A DNA stretch of 64,000 nucleotides from Streptomyces sp. NBC_01275 (GCF_026340655.1 NZ_JAPEOZ010000001.1:5084001-5148000); one strand, 5' to 3'; counted from the first letter of the stretch, positions 24,626 to 34,383 are shown. Notes: generated from the letters alone by a model not told the origin. Made by a program: numbers and translations.

Positions 24626-25431
24626 CCACCGCACCCCAGTCCCCGCGGGCGAACCCCTTCCGCGACAACCTCACCATGCTGCGGCGCAACCTCCTGCACG
24701 CCCGCCGCTACCCCTCCCTCACCCTGAACCTGCTGCTCACCCCGGTCATCCTGCTGCTGCTGTTCGTCTACGTCTTCGGCAACGTGATGAGCGCAGGCAT
24801 CACCGGCGGCCCCGCGGACCGCGCCGACTACGTCGCCTACATCGTCCCCGGCATTCTTCTCCTGACCGTGGCCATGACCTCGCTCGGCACCGCCGTGTCC
24901 GTGGCCACCGACATGACCGAGGGCATCATGGCCCGGTTCCGCACCATGGCGATCTCCCGCGCCTCCGTGCTGATCGGCCACGTGATCGGCAGCGTGATCC
25001 AGACGATGGCGGCTCTGGTGCTGGTCGTGGGCATCGGACTGGCCATCGGCTTCCGGCCCGACGCGACGCCGGTGGAGTGGATCGCGGCGGCCGGGCTGAT
25101 GGCTCTGGTCAGCCTCGCGCTGACCTGGCTCGCGGTCGGCATCGGCCTGATCAGCCCCAACGCCGAGGGGGCCAGCAACATCGGGACGCCGCTGGTGATG
25201 CTGCCGTTCCTGTCCAGCGCGTTCGTGCCGGTGGACGCCATGCCGGGCTGGTTCCGCTGGTTCGCCGAGTACCAGCCGTTCTCGCCCGCCATCGAGACCC
25301 TGCGCGGGCTGCTGCTGGGCAGCGGGATCGGCGCCAAGAACGCGGTGCTGGCCGTCGCCTGGTGCCTGGGGCTGTCGCTGCTGGGCTACCTGTGGTCCAA
25401 GGCGACGTTCAACCGAGAGCCGCGGACCTGA
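24622..25431 (+). CDS. ABC exporter permease (DrrB-like, ABC-2 type)
   Basis: A 269-residue permease with six membrane helices: LTLNLLLTPVILLLLFVYVF (about 35-55), IVPGILLLTVAMTSLGTAV, SVIQTMAALVLVVGIGLAIG, a helix around 155-175, LVMLPFLSSAFVPVDAMP and the C-terminal AVLAVAWCLGLSLLGYLW. This is the ABC-2 family layout, including the EGIMARFRTMAISR cytoplasmic loop. It starts at the ATG overlapping the ATPase stop. Its last 23 bases overlap, tail to tail, the 3' end of the SARP gene. Together with the ATPase it forms a DrrAB-like exporter. Confidence 0.92.
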   Translation: MTTAPQSPRANPFRDNLTMLRRNLLHARRYPSLTLNLLLTPVILLLLFVYVFGNVMSAGITGGPADRADYVAYIVPGILLLTVAMTSLGTAVSVATDMTEGIMARFRTMAISRASVLIGHVIGSVIQTMAALVLVVGIGLAIGFRPDATPVEWIAAAGLMALVSLALTWLAVGIGLISPNAEGASNIGTPLVMLPFLSSAFVPVDAMPGWFRWFAEYQPFSPAIETLRGLLLGSGIGAKNAVLAVAWCLGLSLLGYLWSKATFNREPRT

Positions 25432-28400
25432 GCTCCCGCAGTGCGGCCGCCCGCAGCTCCTCCCGTTTCAGGGTGGCGTACGTCGACCTCGCGTCGTCGT
25501 AGGCCGCCCTGTCGGCGTTCTCGGCGGCCTCCCGGGACCGGGCCGACGACAGGGCGGGGAACTCCCGCACCGCCGGCATCCGCTCCGCCAGCGCCACCAG
25601 CCGTACGGCCGCCGGGTCGCCCTTGGCCAGCCCGGCGAAGCCGAGTGCCAGCAACACCGTTCCGTACACCGGCAGTTCCGCCGGAGAACCGTCGCCCGGG
25701 GAGCCGGACAGCATCCCGAGCAGCCGTTCCCGCAACTGCTCGGCCAGCCCGGCCACCGGCTCGAGTCGGCCGCGCTGCGCGTGCGCCGCCACCGCGGCCG
25801 ACTGGATCTCCAGTACCCACGGATCCACGAACGGATCGTCGGCGTACAGCAGGCTGCCCTCCCGTATCCGCTCCACCGCCTGGCGCCACAGCCCGAGCCC
25901 GACCTCGGTCAGCCCACGGGCCAGTGCGATCTCCGCGCGGGCCGGCAGATCGCTGCCGAAGGAGGGCTCGGCGGACTCCGACTGCTGATCCAGCGTCGCG
26001 AGCCCCAGCCAGTGCTCCGCCTCGTCGACCTCCCCGCGCTGCAGACAGGCCAGCACGAGCCCCCAGCGGACGCCGATCGAGTCCGACCAGTCGCCGACCT
26101 CCTCGAGCGCGCCGAGTGCGGCCCGCAGATGGTCGTACGCCTCCGCGCCGTGCGCGGACTTCAGGCACAGCTCGCTGATCCGCCCATGACTGATCAGCCG
26201 CATGGCCGGATTCTCGAGCGACCCCAGCGTGTCGAGCATCCGGCGGGCGCACTCCAGCGCGCGCTCCGTCTCGTGCTCGGCCTCCCACACATAGCTGGCG
26301 ACGCCCGCCGCCATGCCCGCCAGCATGGGCGCGTCGGCGTCGCAGAGTTCCTGCAGCCGCGTGAACCGCGGCGGGTGCATCTCCGGGAAGGCGCACAGCA
26401 CGATGGCCAGCGCCCGTGCCAGCGTGTCCGGCGGGGCGGGCGGCAGCCGGCGCAGCGTGACGAGATGGCGTACGGCGTAGGGGCCGCGGCCCATGAAAAG
26501 GCTGGCCGTGCACACCGTCGCCGCGCTGCGGGCCGTCTCGACGTCCTCGGGGTCCTCGGGGCCGGGACGGAAATGGGACAGCGGCCCACCGGTCTCGTCG
26601 GCGAGGGCGGCGAGCCGGGCGTAGTTGGATCCGGTGGCCCACAACGAGCCCAGCGCCGCGGTGAGCGCCGCGGTGGTGGGCCCGTCGGCGCGGGCCAGCG
26701 CGTACCGCAGGGCCAGGACGAGGTTGTCCTGCTCGGCCCCGATGTGGATCCACGGGCGCTGTGGGCCGCCGCTGAACAGCACGTCGTGGTGCGCCCGCCC
26801 GAAGTCCCGGGCCCAGAGAAGGAACCGGCCGGTCACCGCCTCCTCCTCGCCGGCCTCGGCGCGCCGGGCGGCACTGAACTCCCGCAGCGTCTCCAGCATG
26901 TGGAAACGCACCCCGGCGGGACCCCCGGCGGGACCCCCGGAAGGACCTTCGGAAGGACTCTCGCCCACCTTGACCAGGGACTGATCCGCCAGCTGCTCCA
27001 GCAGCGTCAGCGCGTCCGCGCTCTCGCCGAGCATGCACTGGGCCGCCTCCTCGGTGAACCCCCCGGGGAACACCGACAAGGCGCGCAGCGCGGCCCGGCC
27101 GTCGGCCTCCAGGAGATTCCAGCTCCACTCGACCACGGCCTGCAGCGTGCGATGCCGCTCGGGCGCGTCGCGGGCGCCGCCGCGCAGCAGCGCGAAACGG
27201 TCCCGGAGCCGGCGCGAGATGTCGGCCACGGAGAGCACCCGGACCCGGGCCGCGGCGAGTTCGACGGCCAGCGGCAGCCCGTCCAGATGCCGGCAGATCT
27301 CGGCCACCTGGTCGGCGGGCAGCTCCACGCCGGGCCTGGCGGCCCGCGCCCGCTGCCCGAACAGCTCGACCGACGTCGCGAGCGACAGCTCCGGCAGGGC
27401 GTACACCGACTCCGAGGTCAGCCCCAGCGGAGCCCGGCTGGTGGCCAGGACCCGCAGCTCCTTCGACCGCGACACCAACGCCTTTACGACATCCGCCGCG
27501 CCGGCGATCACCTGCTCGCAGTTGTCCAGCACCAGCAGGGCGGGCCCGGCGCCGAGCGCGGCGACGATGGCGCCCACCACGTCCCCGCCGAACCGCCCGC
27601 CCTCCGCGGCGCCGACGGCCGAGGCGACCTCACCGGCCACGTCGTCATCGGTGAGGACACCGGCCAGGGTGACGAAGTGCACCACGGTGTGTGCGGCCGC
27701 CCGGCTCACCGCGTGGGAGAGCCGGGTCTTGCCCAGCCCGCCGGGACCGACGACCGTGACCACCCGGACCGTGCGCAGCAACTCGCCCACGGCGGCGACA
27801 TCGGCGTCCCGCCCCAGCAGCGGGTTCGGATCGTGCGGCACACCGTGCCGGACCGTCGGCACGTCCGCCCGCACCAACTCCTGGTACACGGACCGGAGTC
27901 CGGGCCCCGGATCGGTCCCCAGCTCGTCCCGCAGCCGACGTCGATAGGCGTCGTACCGGGTCAGCGCCGCGGCCCGCCCGGCCGTCGCCGCCTCACACCG
28001 CAGCAGCTCCGCCAACACCTCCTCGTCCCGCGGCAGCTCCCGGGCCAGCCCGGCCAGCGGCGCCGCCGCCTCCTCCCGCCGCCCCACCCGGGCGAGCGCG
28101 AGCGCCCGGAAACGGACCAGCGCACCATGCGTCCGGACCCGGTCGGCGCGCAGCGCCACCACCGGATCGTGCAGGTCCTCGCCCGCCCCGGCGCCCACGT
28201 TCCCGTCCCACAGCGCCAAGCCGGCCTCGGCCCGTGCCAGGACGCCTTCGTGATTTCCGGCCCGCGCACACTCGGCGCTCGCCGCCTCGCACAGCAGCAG
28301 CGCGGAACTGTCGACCTGTGCTTCGTCCAGCGCCAGCCGGTACCCCGTCGGCGTGCTCACGATCAGCTCGGCGCCCAGCTGCGCCCTGAGCCGCGACACC

Positions 28401-28588
28401 AGGACCTGCACCGCCTTGCCCGGCCGCTCCGGCAGCTCGTCGGGCCACAGCCCCTCCACCAGCCGCCCCGTGCTGCACCCGGTGCGCAGCTCCCCGGCGA
28501 GCAACGCCAACAGCCCGCGCAGCCGGGGCGCGGTGATCTCCCGCCCGCGGTAGGCGACTCGGGACAGCAGAGTCAACTCGGTGGTCAT
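25409..28588 (-). CDS. AfsR/SARP-family transcriptional regulator (winged helix, BTAD, NB-ARC, TPR)
   Basis: A 1059-residue regulator. The N-terminal winged helix (about 1-90, LVSRLRAQLGAELIVSTPTG) and BTAD domain (about 95-245, ending DELGTDPGPGLRSVYQELV) form the SARP module. The NB-ARC ATPase follows with Walker A GPGGLGKT at 281-288, Walker B ALLVLDNCEQV and VLATSRAPLGL. From ~560 there are helical repeats, degenerate TPR-like. This architecture binds DNA at heptameric direct repeats and activates secondary-metabolism or stress genes, with the ATPase and TPR region sensing a signal. No biosynthetic cluster is visible; the convergent DrrAB-like exporter is the only nearby candidate target. 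Confidence 0.9.
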   Translation of the reverse strand: MTTELTLLSRVAYRGREITAPRLRGLLALLAGELRTGCSTGRLVEGLWPDELPERPGKAVQVLVSRLRAQLGAELIVSTPTGYRLALDEAQVDSSALLLCEAASAECARAGNHEGVLARAEAGLALWDGNVGAGAGEDLHDPVVALRADRVRTHGALVRFRALALARVGRREEAAAPLAGLARELPRDEEVLAELLRCEAATAGRAAALTRYDAYRRRLRDELGTDPGPGLRSVYQELVRADVPTVRHGVPHDPNPLLGRDADVAAVGELLRTVRVVTVVGPGGLGKTRLSHAVSRAAAHTVVHFVTLAGVLTDDDVAGEVASAVGAAEGGRFGGDVVGAIVAALGAGPALLVLDNCEQVIAGAADVVKALVSRSKELRVLATSRAPLGLTSESVYALPELSLATSVELFGQRARAARPGVELPADQVAEICRHLDGLPLAVELAAARVRVLSVADISRRLRDRFALLRGGARDAPERHRTLQAVVEWSWNLLEADGRAALRALSVFPGGFTEEAAQCMLGESADALTLLEQLADQSLVKVGESPSEGPSGGPAGGPAGVRFHMLETLREFSAARRAEAGEEEAVTGRFLLWARDFGRAHHDVLFSGGPQRPWIHIGAEQDNLVLALRYALARADGPTTAALTAALGSLWATGSNYARLAALADETGGPLSHFRPGPEDPEDVETARSAATVCTASLFMGRGPYAVRHLVTLRRLPPAPPDTLARALAIVLCAFPEMHPPRFTRLQELCDADAPMLAGMAAGVASYVWEAEHETERALECARRMLDTLGSLENPAMRLISHGRISELCLKSAHGAEAYDHLRAALGALEEVGDWSDSIGVRWGLVLACLQRGEVDEAEHWLGLATLDQQSESAEPSFGSDLPARAEIALARGLTEVGLGLWRQAVERIREGSLLYADDPFVDPWVLEIQSAAVAAHAQRGRLEPVAGLAEQLRERLLGMLSGSPGDGSPAELPVYGTVLLALGFAGLAKGDPAAVRLVALAERMPAVREFPALSSARSREAAENADRAAYDDARSTYATLKREELRAAALRELRSAALG

Positions 28589-28640
28589 GCCCGAAGGTTA
28601 ACCACGTCCGGACGAGACACCGTCGGCGTCGGCGTCGGCG

Positions 28641-29621
28641 TCAGCCTCGGTGTTGCCGGTCGTCGTCGTTCGAGTCGGTGCGGGGCCGTGAGCGGAACGT
28701 TCGGCGGTAGGCGTCCGGAGGCACGCCGACCGTGCGGTTGAAGTGTCGGCGCAGCGTCGCGGCGGTGCCCATGCCGGTGGCGGTCGCGATGGCGTCGACC
28801 ACGTCGTCGGTGGCCTCCAGCAACTCCTGGGCACGGCGGATCCGTTGGGTCAGCAGCCATTGCAGCGGAGTGGTGCCGGTCACCGCCCTGAAGTGGCGGC
28901 CCAGATGGCGCGAGCTCATCCGCGCCTGGCGGGCCAGGTCCTCCACGGTGAGCGGCTGGTCGAGGCGTTCGATCGCCCAGGGGAACAGCGCGGCGAGCGG
29001 GTGGTCGTCACGGGAGGGCACCGGAGCGGCCACGAACTGCGCCTGGCCGCCCGCCCGATGCGGCGGCACGACCAGGCGGCGGGCGACGGAGTTGGCGACG
29101 GACGAACCGTGGTCGAGGCGGACGAGATGCAGACACAGGTCCATCGCGGCGGCCTTGCCGGCGGAGGTGAGCACGCTGCCGTTGTCCACGTAGAGCACGT
29201 CCGGATCGACCTCCACCCGCGGGTAGCGGGCGGCCAGGACCTCGGTGTGCGCCCAGTGCGTGGTCGCGCGCCTGCCGTCCAGCAGACCGGCGGCGGCCAG
29301 TACGAACGCGCCCGTGCACAGGGAGGCCACACGCGAACCTGCCCGGTGGGCCGCGCGCACCGCGTCGACGAGCTCGCCGGGCGGGTCCTCGTCGACGTCC
29401 GCCCAGCCGGGGACGATCACGGTGTCGGCATGCCGGAGCCGGTCGAGCCCCTGGTCGGGCTCCAGCCGGAACCGGCCGACCCGCACGGCGTCCGACCCGC
29501 AGACCTCGACGTCGTACCAGGGCACGGTCACGTCGACCGGAGCGGCGCCGAACACCTCGTACGCCATGGACAGTTCGAAGTGCAGCATGCCCTCGGTGAC
29601 GGCCAGCGCGACAGTACCCAT
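28641..29621 (-). CDS. GlxA-type AraC-family regulator with DJ-1/PfpI domain
   Basis: A 326-residue protein. Residues ~5-170 form a DJ-1/PfpI-like domain (FELSMAYEVFGAAPVD, HADTVIVPGWADVDED, and the nucleophile-elbow-like SLCTGAFVLAAAGLLDG). Two AraC helix-turn-helices occupy about 215-315 (TVEDLARQARMSSRHLGRHF and ATATGMGTAATLRRHF). Such regulators often control oxidoreductases or amine/formaldehyde metabolism; the DJ-1 part probably binds a ligand rather than acting as an enzyme. It lies divergent from the saccharopine-dehydrogenase-like gene, which is its likely target. Confidence 0.92.
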   Translation of the reverse strand: MGTVALAVTEGMLHFELSMAYEVFGAAPVDVTVPWYDVEVCGSDAVRVGRFRLEPDQGLDRLRHADTVIVPGWADVDEDPPGELVDAVRAAHRAGSRVASLCTGAFVLAAAGLLDGRRATTHWAHTEVLAARYPRVEVDPDVLYVDNGSVLTSAGKAAAMDLCLHLVRLDHGSSVANSVARRLVVPPHRAGGQAQFVAAPVPSRDDHPLAALFPWAIERLDQPLTVEDLARQARMSSRHLGRHFRAVTGTTPLQWLLTQRIRRAQELLEATDDVVDAIATATGMGTAATLRRHFNRTVGVPPDAYRRTFRSRPRTDSNDDDRQHRG

Positions 29622-29696
29622 GTCCGAAACTGTACGGGGTACGTCGTTCCGGACACTCGCGATGGGCCGCCTGCCCCGGCCAGGATGTTCTCAACG

Positions 29697-29728
29697 GATC
29701 AAGCAGATCAAGCAGATCAAGCGGATCA
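29697..29728 (+). repeat. 9-bp tandem repeat upstream of the reductase gene
   Basis: About 3.5 copies of AAGCAGATC lie 20-50 bases before the reductase start, in the GlxA-regulator/reductase divergent promoter region. They may be regulator half-sites or a simple repeat. Confidence 0.7.
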
Positions 29729-29747
29729 CGAGCACGGGGGAGAACTC

Positions 29748-30809
29748 ATGGGATCGGGACAGCCGGCGACGGCGGCGAAGGTGACGACGGTGACGAAGGT
29801 GACGGTGTTCGGTGCGTACGGACACACCGGACGCTTTGTGGTGGCGCACTTGCTGGAGCGCGGGTTCGTCCCCGTTCTCTCCGGCCGTGACGCCGACAAG
29901 CTGCGGGCGTTGGCGGCATCCGCCCCCGGACTCGAGGTCCGGCCGGCGTCGGTCGACGACCCCGCCTCGCTGGACCGCGCCCTGGCAGGTGCGGACGCCG
30001 TGATCAACTGCGCCGGGCCCTTCGCCGTGACCGCCGCTCCCGTGATCGAGGCGGCCCTGCGCGCCGGGATCCCGTACGTCGATGTGGCGGCCGAGATCGA
30101 GGCCAACGTCGACACGTTCACGCACTTCGCGGACCGTGCCCGTACGGCGGGAGCGGTGATCGTTCCCGCGATGGCCTTCTACGGCGGCCTCGGCGACCTG
30201 CTGGCCACCGCCGCGATGGGGGAGTGGACGGCGGCCGACGAAGCGGACATCGCCTACGGACTGAGCAGTTGGCGCCCCACCCCCGGCACACGCACCGCGG
30301 GCACGGTCTCCCGGGAGCGGCGAGGCGGCCGGCGCGTCCGCTACACGGACGGGCGGTTGGACTACCACGACGACGAGCCGACGCTCCTGAAGTGGCCCTT
30401 CCCCGACCCGATGGGCGTCAGGGAGGTCGTCGGGGAGTTCACGATGGCCGACGTGGTCACCGTCCCCAGCCACCTCTCCATCCCCGAGGTGCGCACCCAC
30501 ATGACGACCGAAGCGGCCAGGGACCTCTCTGCCCCGGACACACCGGCGCCGACCGCGGCCGACGAGAACGGGCGGTCCGACCAGACCTTCCTCGTCGACG
30601 CCGTCGTACGCTCCGGCGGCGCCGAACGGCGCGCCGTGGCATGCGGCAGGGACATCTACGCCGTCACCGCACCGCTCGCGGTGGAGGCGGTCCACCGCAT
30701 CCTCACCGGCCGGACCCGCACGGTCGGCGTCGCCTCCGCCGGCGAGATCTTCGACGCGCCCGACTTCCTGCGCGCACTGTCCCCGTACATCTCCTTCGAA
30801 CTGCTCTAG
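29748..30809 (+). CDS. Saccharopine-dehydrogenase-like NAD(P)-binding reductase
   Basis: A 353-residue protein. After ~18 residues of a Thr/Val/Lys leader (TTVTKVTVFGAYGHTGRFVV) comes a Rossmann fold with GAYGHTG, then GRDADKLRAL and ADAVINCAGPF, the typical opening of saccharopine-dehydrogenase-like or trans-acting enoyl-reductase proteins. The middle has an AFYGGLGDLL segment. The ATG at 29748 follows GGGGGAGAA; the frame is open upstream but contains no better start. It is predicted to be a cytoplasmic NAD(P)-dependent oxidoreductase with unknown substrate, probably under control of the divergent AraC-type regulator. Confidence 0.85.
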   Translation: MGSGQPATAAKVTTVTKVTVFGAYGHTGRFVVAHLLERGFVPVLSGRDADKLRALAASAPGLEVRPASVDDPASLDRALAGADAVINCAGPFAVTAAPVIEAALRAGIPYVDVAAEIEANVDTFTHFADRARTAGAVIVPAMAFYGGLGDLLATAAMGEWTAADEADIAYGLSSWRPTPGTRTAGTVSRERRGGRRVRYTDGRLDYHDDEPTLLKWPFPDPMGVREVVGEFTMADVVTVPSHLSIPEVRTHMTTEAARDLSAPDTPAPTAADENGRSDQTFLVDAVVRSGGAERRAVACGRDIYAVTAPLAVEAVHRILTGRTRTVGVASAGEIFDAPDFLRALSPYISFELL

Positions 30810-30967
30810 CCTCTGCGCACTGCTCCGGCCTCTCGCCGATCAAGAAGACGGTAAGAACCACGCGCCACGCGCCTCCCGCCTACAACCTTCCGTCTCGACA
30901 GGCCGTCGAACTCGCGCCCGGTGCTGGTCACTTGCCGGGGTCTCTTCTGTCCCATCTGGGGGATGTC

Positions 30968-32317
30968 ATGAGTTCTGTCTCCGTCGGGCGTGCGCTGCGT
31001 CGCGGGGCATGCGCCGGAGCCGTGGGGGCGTTGATCGTCGCCGGCCTCGCGAGCGGGGTCGCCTTCGCCGACGACGAGCCGCAGACCGATCAGCTGTGGA
31101 TCCAGGCGCCGTACGACCAGGCGGTCACCGTCGCCGCGGACGACGGTACGGCGCAGTACCGGTCGCTGGCGCTCGGCCTGTACCACGACAACGACGACTT
31201 CACCGTGACCGACGGCCGGCTGACCGTCGACGTCTCCGGACTCGCCGGTGTCGCGGACGTGTCCTGGCCCGACAACTGCACGCCGAACGACGCCGGCACC
31301 GTCGCCGTCTGCGACACCGGGGACGTGCCGACCCGCTACAGCGCGCAGGTGCAGCTGAAGGTGCGGGCCGCCGCCGGCGCCGCCGTGGGGGCGCAGGGCG
31401 CGATCGAGTACTCCGCCGAGGCCACCGGCGGTCCCGACGGCACGCTCGTGGCCCCGGAGTACTCCGCGGAGACCTCCGTCACCGTCGCCTCCGGCCCGGA
31501 CCTCGGCGTCAGCGCCCCGCAGGACACAACCGGCGTCGCGACCGGCACCCGCCTCACCGTGCCGTTCTCCGTCACCAACACCGGCAACGAGACCGCCCAC
31601 GGCTTCAGCGTGAAGATGTGGGCGACGTACGGCCTCGACGTCGTCACCCGCTACCCGCAGTGCACCTACACCGGGCCGGACGACAGCGGCGAGTACACGC
31701 CCATGACGTACGTGACCTGCTCCTTCGACACCGACGTCGCGCCCGGTGCCACCGTGGAGCTGCCCGCGCCGCTGCGGCTCGCCGTCACCCGCCACGCGCT
31801 GTACGAGCGGTTCGACTACGAGATCCAGCCCGGCGGCGACGCCACCGACCTCGACACCTCGGACAACGGCCGCTCCTGGCACATCACCGCCGACAACACC
31901 GCCGACTTCGCCGTGCACGGCGCCAAGGTGAGCGGCGCGGCCGGCGACACCGTCACCGCCGCCTTCCGCTTCGTCAACCACGGCCCGGCCTGGGTCGGCA
32001 ACGTCGCCTCCGGCGACCCGGTCGCCGTGATGGACTTCTACCTCCCGGAAGGCACCACGGCCACCTCCGTCCCCGAAACCTGCCACACGGCCTGGACGTC
32101 CGGCGACGACCCGGCCATCGGCCACTACGCCTGCACCCTCCCGATGTGGGCCAAGCCGCACCTGAAGGTCAGCTACCCCTTCCAGCTGCGCATCGACCGG
32201 GTCGTCCCCGACGCGACGGGCCACGTCGTCGTCCACCCCCACTCCGACACGTCGGCCACCTTCGACCCGAACACCGAGAACAACACGGCCAAGGTGATCG
32301 TCAACCCGTCCGCCTGA
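30968..32317 (+). CDS. Secreted beta-domain repeat protein (CARDB/DUF11-like)
   Basis: A 449-residue exported protein. The signal peptide ends near residue 34 (VAFADD). The mature part has three Ig-like beta domains, with TRLTVPFSVTNTGNETAHG and AGDTVTAAFRFVNHGPAWVG as paired landmark phrases, recalling the DUF11/CARDB surface repeats. Cysteine pairs (CTPNDAGTVAVC, CTYTGPDDSGEY...TCSF, CHTAWTS...YACTL) suggest extracytoplasmic disulfides. No cell-wall sorting signal is visible. GGGGGATGTC precedes the ATG. It is probably a structural or binding protein at the cell surface. A strong hairpin terminator follows. Confidence 0.75.
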   Translation: MSSVSVGRALRRGACAGAVGALIVAGLASGVAFADDEPQTDQLWIQAPYDQAVTVAADDGTAQYRSLALGLYHDNDDFTVTDGRLTVDVSGLAGVADVSWPDNCTPNDAGTVAVCDTGDVPTRYSAQVQLKVRAAAGAAVGAQGAIEYSAEATGGPDGTLVAPEYSAETSVTVASGPDLGVSAPQDTTGVATGTRLTVPFSVTNTGNETAHGFSVKMWATYGLDVVTRYPQCTYTGPDDSGEYTPMTYVTCSFDTDVAPGATVELPAPLRLAVTRHALYERFDYEIQPGGDATDLDTSDNGRSWHITADNTADFAVHGAKVSGAAGDTVTAAFRFVNHGPAWVGNVASGDPVAVMDFYLPEGTTATSVPETCHTAWTSGDDPAIGHYACTLPMWAKPHLKVSYPFQLRIDRVVPDATGHVVVHPHSDTSATFDPNTENNTAKVIVNPSA

Positions 32318-32331
32318 CGGCGGCGGGGGTG

Positions 32332-32366
32332 AGAAAGGGGGGCGAGCCCACGGCTCGCCCCCCTTT
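32332..32366. terminator. Bidirectional hairpin terminator
   Basis: A perfect 16-base stem (GAAAGGGGGGCGAGCC / GGCTCGCCCCCCTTTC) with a CAC loop lies between the convergent secreted-protein and M15-peptidase genes, 14 bases from each stop. Confidence 0.92.
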
Positions 32367-32379
32367 CACGGACACCTTC

Positions 32380-33351
32380 TCAGCCGAAGTAAGCCTCCTC
32401 GTTCACGTGGAACATGTAGGCGCGCCAGTTCGCCCTGATGTAGGTGAACCGCGTCGGGTCGTAGCTCCACAGCTCGTCCAACGAGCCGGCGATCACGTCC
32501 TGGTTCGCGCGGACGAAGTCCAGGACCGCCTCCGAGACCGGCGCGTACGACCAGTGCCAGCGCTCCTCGCTGATCGCGGGCCTGGTCGTGGCCGACTCCG
32601 CCGTGTACGTCTGGAGGAAGCCGTAGCGGGCCGCGTTCGTGCGCAGCCACGTGTAGTTGGCGGCCTCCGGACCGTCGTCCTTCCAGTCCTGGGGCGTGGT
32701 GTCGAAGAAGTCCGCGTCGGAGCCCAGGTGGTGGCGTGAGACGCCGGGCGCCGTCGAGGTGCGGAGTATCTCGATCTGGCGTTCGTCCGAGGTCAGGGCC
32801 GTCCACACCGCGCGGTGGGAGTCCTTGTCCGGGTCCCACTGCGGGTCCGGGCCCAGCTGGGCGGGGTACTTGGCGCGCACCTCGTCGGTGATGACGCCGA
32901 AGGTTCCGGCGCCGCCCGAACCGGTGCGCAGGAACTCGTACTTGCGGTCCCATATCGTGCGCTGCGTCGCCGCGGTGCGCACCCAGGAGACGAGGACCGC
33001 GTCGCGGTCGGCGCCCAGGCCGGCCGCCGCGGCGTCGGCCAAGGCGTCGACCTGGGTGTCCGTCTCCGGCTTGATCGCGTCGGGGGCGGGCCCCCTGCCG
33101 GTGATCCAGGCCGCGACGGCTGCCGGGTCGGAGGCGTTGAGGATCCCCGACAGGGCCAGCCTGCGGAGGTCGATCTCCCGCTGAGAGCCGAACGTCCGCA
33201 GCGGCGCGTCCGCGTCCGCGGCAAGGGCCACTCGGCCGATCCCGGCCGCCCCGACAGCTGCCGCTCCGGCCGTGACCAGTCCGATGAACCGGCGTCGGCT
33301 GGGCGTTCTGCGGCGGTGGCCGGGGACTGGTGTGCTCTCCGTGCTGTGCAT
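32380..33351 (-). CDS. Exported M15-family (VanY-like) D-Ala-D-Ala carboxypeptidase
   Basis: A 323-residue protein with a twin-arginine signal (SRRRFIGLV then a hydrophobic AAGAAAVGAAGIGRVALAA). The mature domain has VSRHHLGSDADFF and ERWHWSY, the zinc-ligand and catalytic motifs of M15 D-alanyl-D-alanine carboxypeptidases. It should trim peptidoglycan stem peptides in the cell wall. N-terminal residues ~60-190 are helical and not recognised. The ATG at 33351 gives the whole Tat signal. It shares a terminator with the convergent secreted-protein gene. Confidence 0.85.
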   Translation of the reverse strand: MHSTESTPVPGHRRRTPSRRRFIGLVTAGAAAVGAAGIGRVALAADADAPLRTFGSQREIDLRRLALSGILNASDPAAVAAWITGRGPAPDAIKPETDTQVDALADAAAAGLGADRDAVLVSWVRTAATQRTIWDRKYEFLRTGSGGAGTFGVITDEVRAKYPAQLGPDPQWDPDKDSHRAVWTALTSDERQIEILRTSTAPGVSRHHLGSDADFFDTTPQDWKDDGPEAANYTWLRTNAARYGFLQTYTAESATTRPAISEERWHWSYAPVSEAVLDFVRANQDVIAGSLDELWSYDPTRFTYIRANWRAYMFHVNEEAYFG

Positions 33352-33502
33352 GGTCTCCCGTTCTCCGTACCGGCTCCGTACACCGGTGGACGGACGAGAA
33401 TCGCACAGGTGAGCCCTGACCCGACAGAGGCAGATGTCATCGAACAGCGCCTGGAATCAGGCGAGTTCGACAGATGGGCGCACTACCGTCGCGGATCTGC
33501 GG

Positions 33503-34048
33503 CTACCAGGAGAGGGCGTCCGCCGCGTTGTCCTGCCAGTAGGTGACGGTGGCGGCGCTGTTGAAGAGGACACCGCCGTTCGGCAGCTTCAGGGTCTTCT
33601 CCGTGCCGGTCGAGCTGCCCTTCTTGTCGGTGAAGTACACGCCCAGGGTCTTCTCCTCGCCGCCCCCTTCGCCGTCGGGGGAGTACGTCAGGATGCCCGC
33701 GTACGCGGACTGGCCGGGCTCGAGCATCAGCACGGCCTGCGGCGTGGTCTCGTCAGCCCACGGCAGCGGGGCCTGGGCGTCGGCGCCGGCCCTCAGGAAG
33801 GGGGCGCTGTAGGCGTAGCAGGGCTTGGTGCCGGTGTTGGTGGCCTTGAGCAGCAGGTGGTTGATCGGGCGGGACGCCTCGGTGACGGTCAGCGCGGTGT
33901 TCGCCGTCGTGCAGGTGACGACCGAGGACGCCTTCGGGGTGGCGGCGGAGGCGGTCTGCCCGGCGGCCTGGAACCCGACGAGCGCGAGGGCGGCGACGAC
34001 CATGGAGGAGGCGGCCGTGCGGGAGACGAGACGAGTGGCGCTACGCAT
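33503..34048 (-). CDS. Secreted DUF4232 protein
   Basis: A 181-residue exported protein with a signal peptide ending near residue 36 (TASAATP). The mature domain matches DUF4232, with the Cys pair in VVTCTTANTALTV and TKPCYAYSAPFL likely forming a disulfide, plus HLLLKATNTGTKPCY and a C-terminal ILTYSPDG region. Function unknown; family members are secreted or surface-attached in actinobacteria. The ATG at 34048 was chosen over an upstream ATG because GAGAAAG precedes it and the signal peptide is complete. Confidence 0.85.
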   Translation of the reverse strand: MRSATRLVSRTAASSMVVAALALVGFQAAGQTASAATPKASSVVTCTTANTALTVTEASRPINHLLLKATNTGTKPCYAYSAPFLRAGADAQAPLPWADETTPQAVLMLEPGQSAYAGILTYSPDGEGGGEEKTLGVYFTDKKGSSTGTEKTLKLPNGGVLFNSAATVTYWQDNAADALSW

Positions 34049-34383
34049 GAGTGGACTGCTTTCTCTGAACATCAGGAAGGTGATCTTCCGGTTATGGACT
34101 GTGTCGGTCGGTCGGTCAGTCGGTCGGTCCTGTCTTGGCCGTGCTGTGTGGGGTGCGGAAGGGCGCGCCCGAAGTGCGGGCCATGAGAGGGGAGTCGAGC
34201 GGGGCCGATCACCGTCTCCGGCGAAGCGCCCTGCTTGCATGACCCAAGCCTGTGCCATACGGCGTCCCGTCAGCCGTTCCATCGGGAGTTTCGGGACGCT
34301 GGAATGCGCGAACCGGCTCTGACCTGGGGAAACGTGACCTTCCTGGGATGCCGAACGGAATGGAGGACTGGAGGACTGGTCGC
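34049..34383. other. Intergenic region with (GGTC)n repeat
   Basis: About 335 bases upstream of both the DUF4232 gene and the decayed gene. It holds a short GGTC/CGGTC repeat at 34105-34130. No credible gene was seen. Confidence 0.5.

Noticed and set aside
28743..30809. 688-residue version of the saccharopine-dehydrogenase-like gene
   Set aside because: The first ~330 residues are antisense to the AraC-type regulator; start set at 29748.
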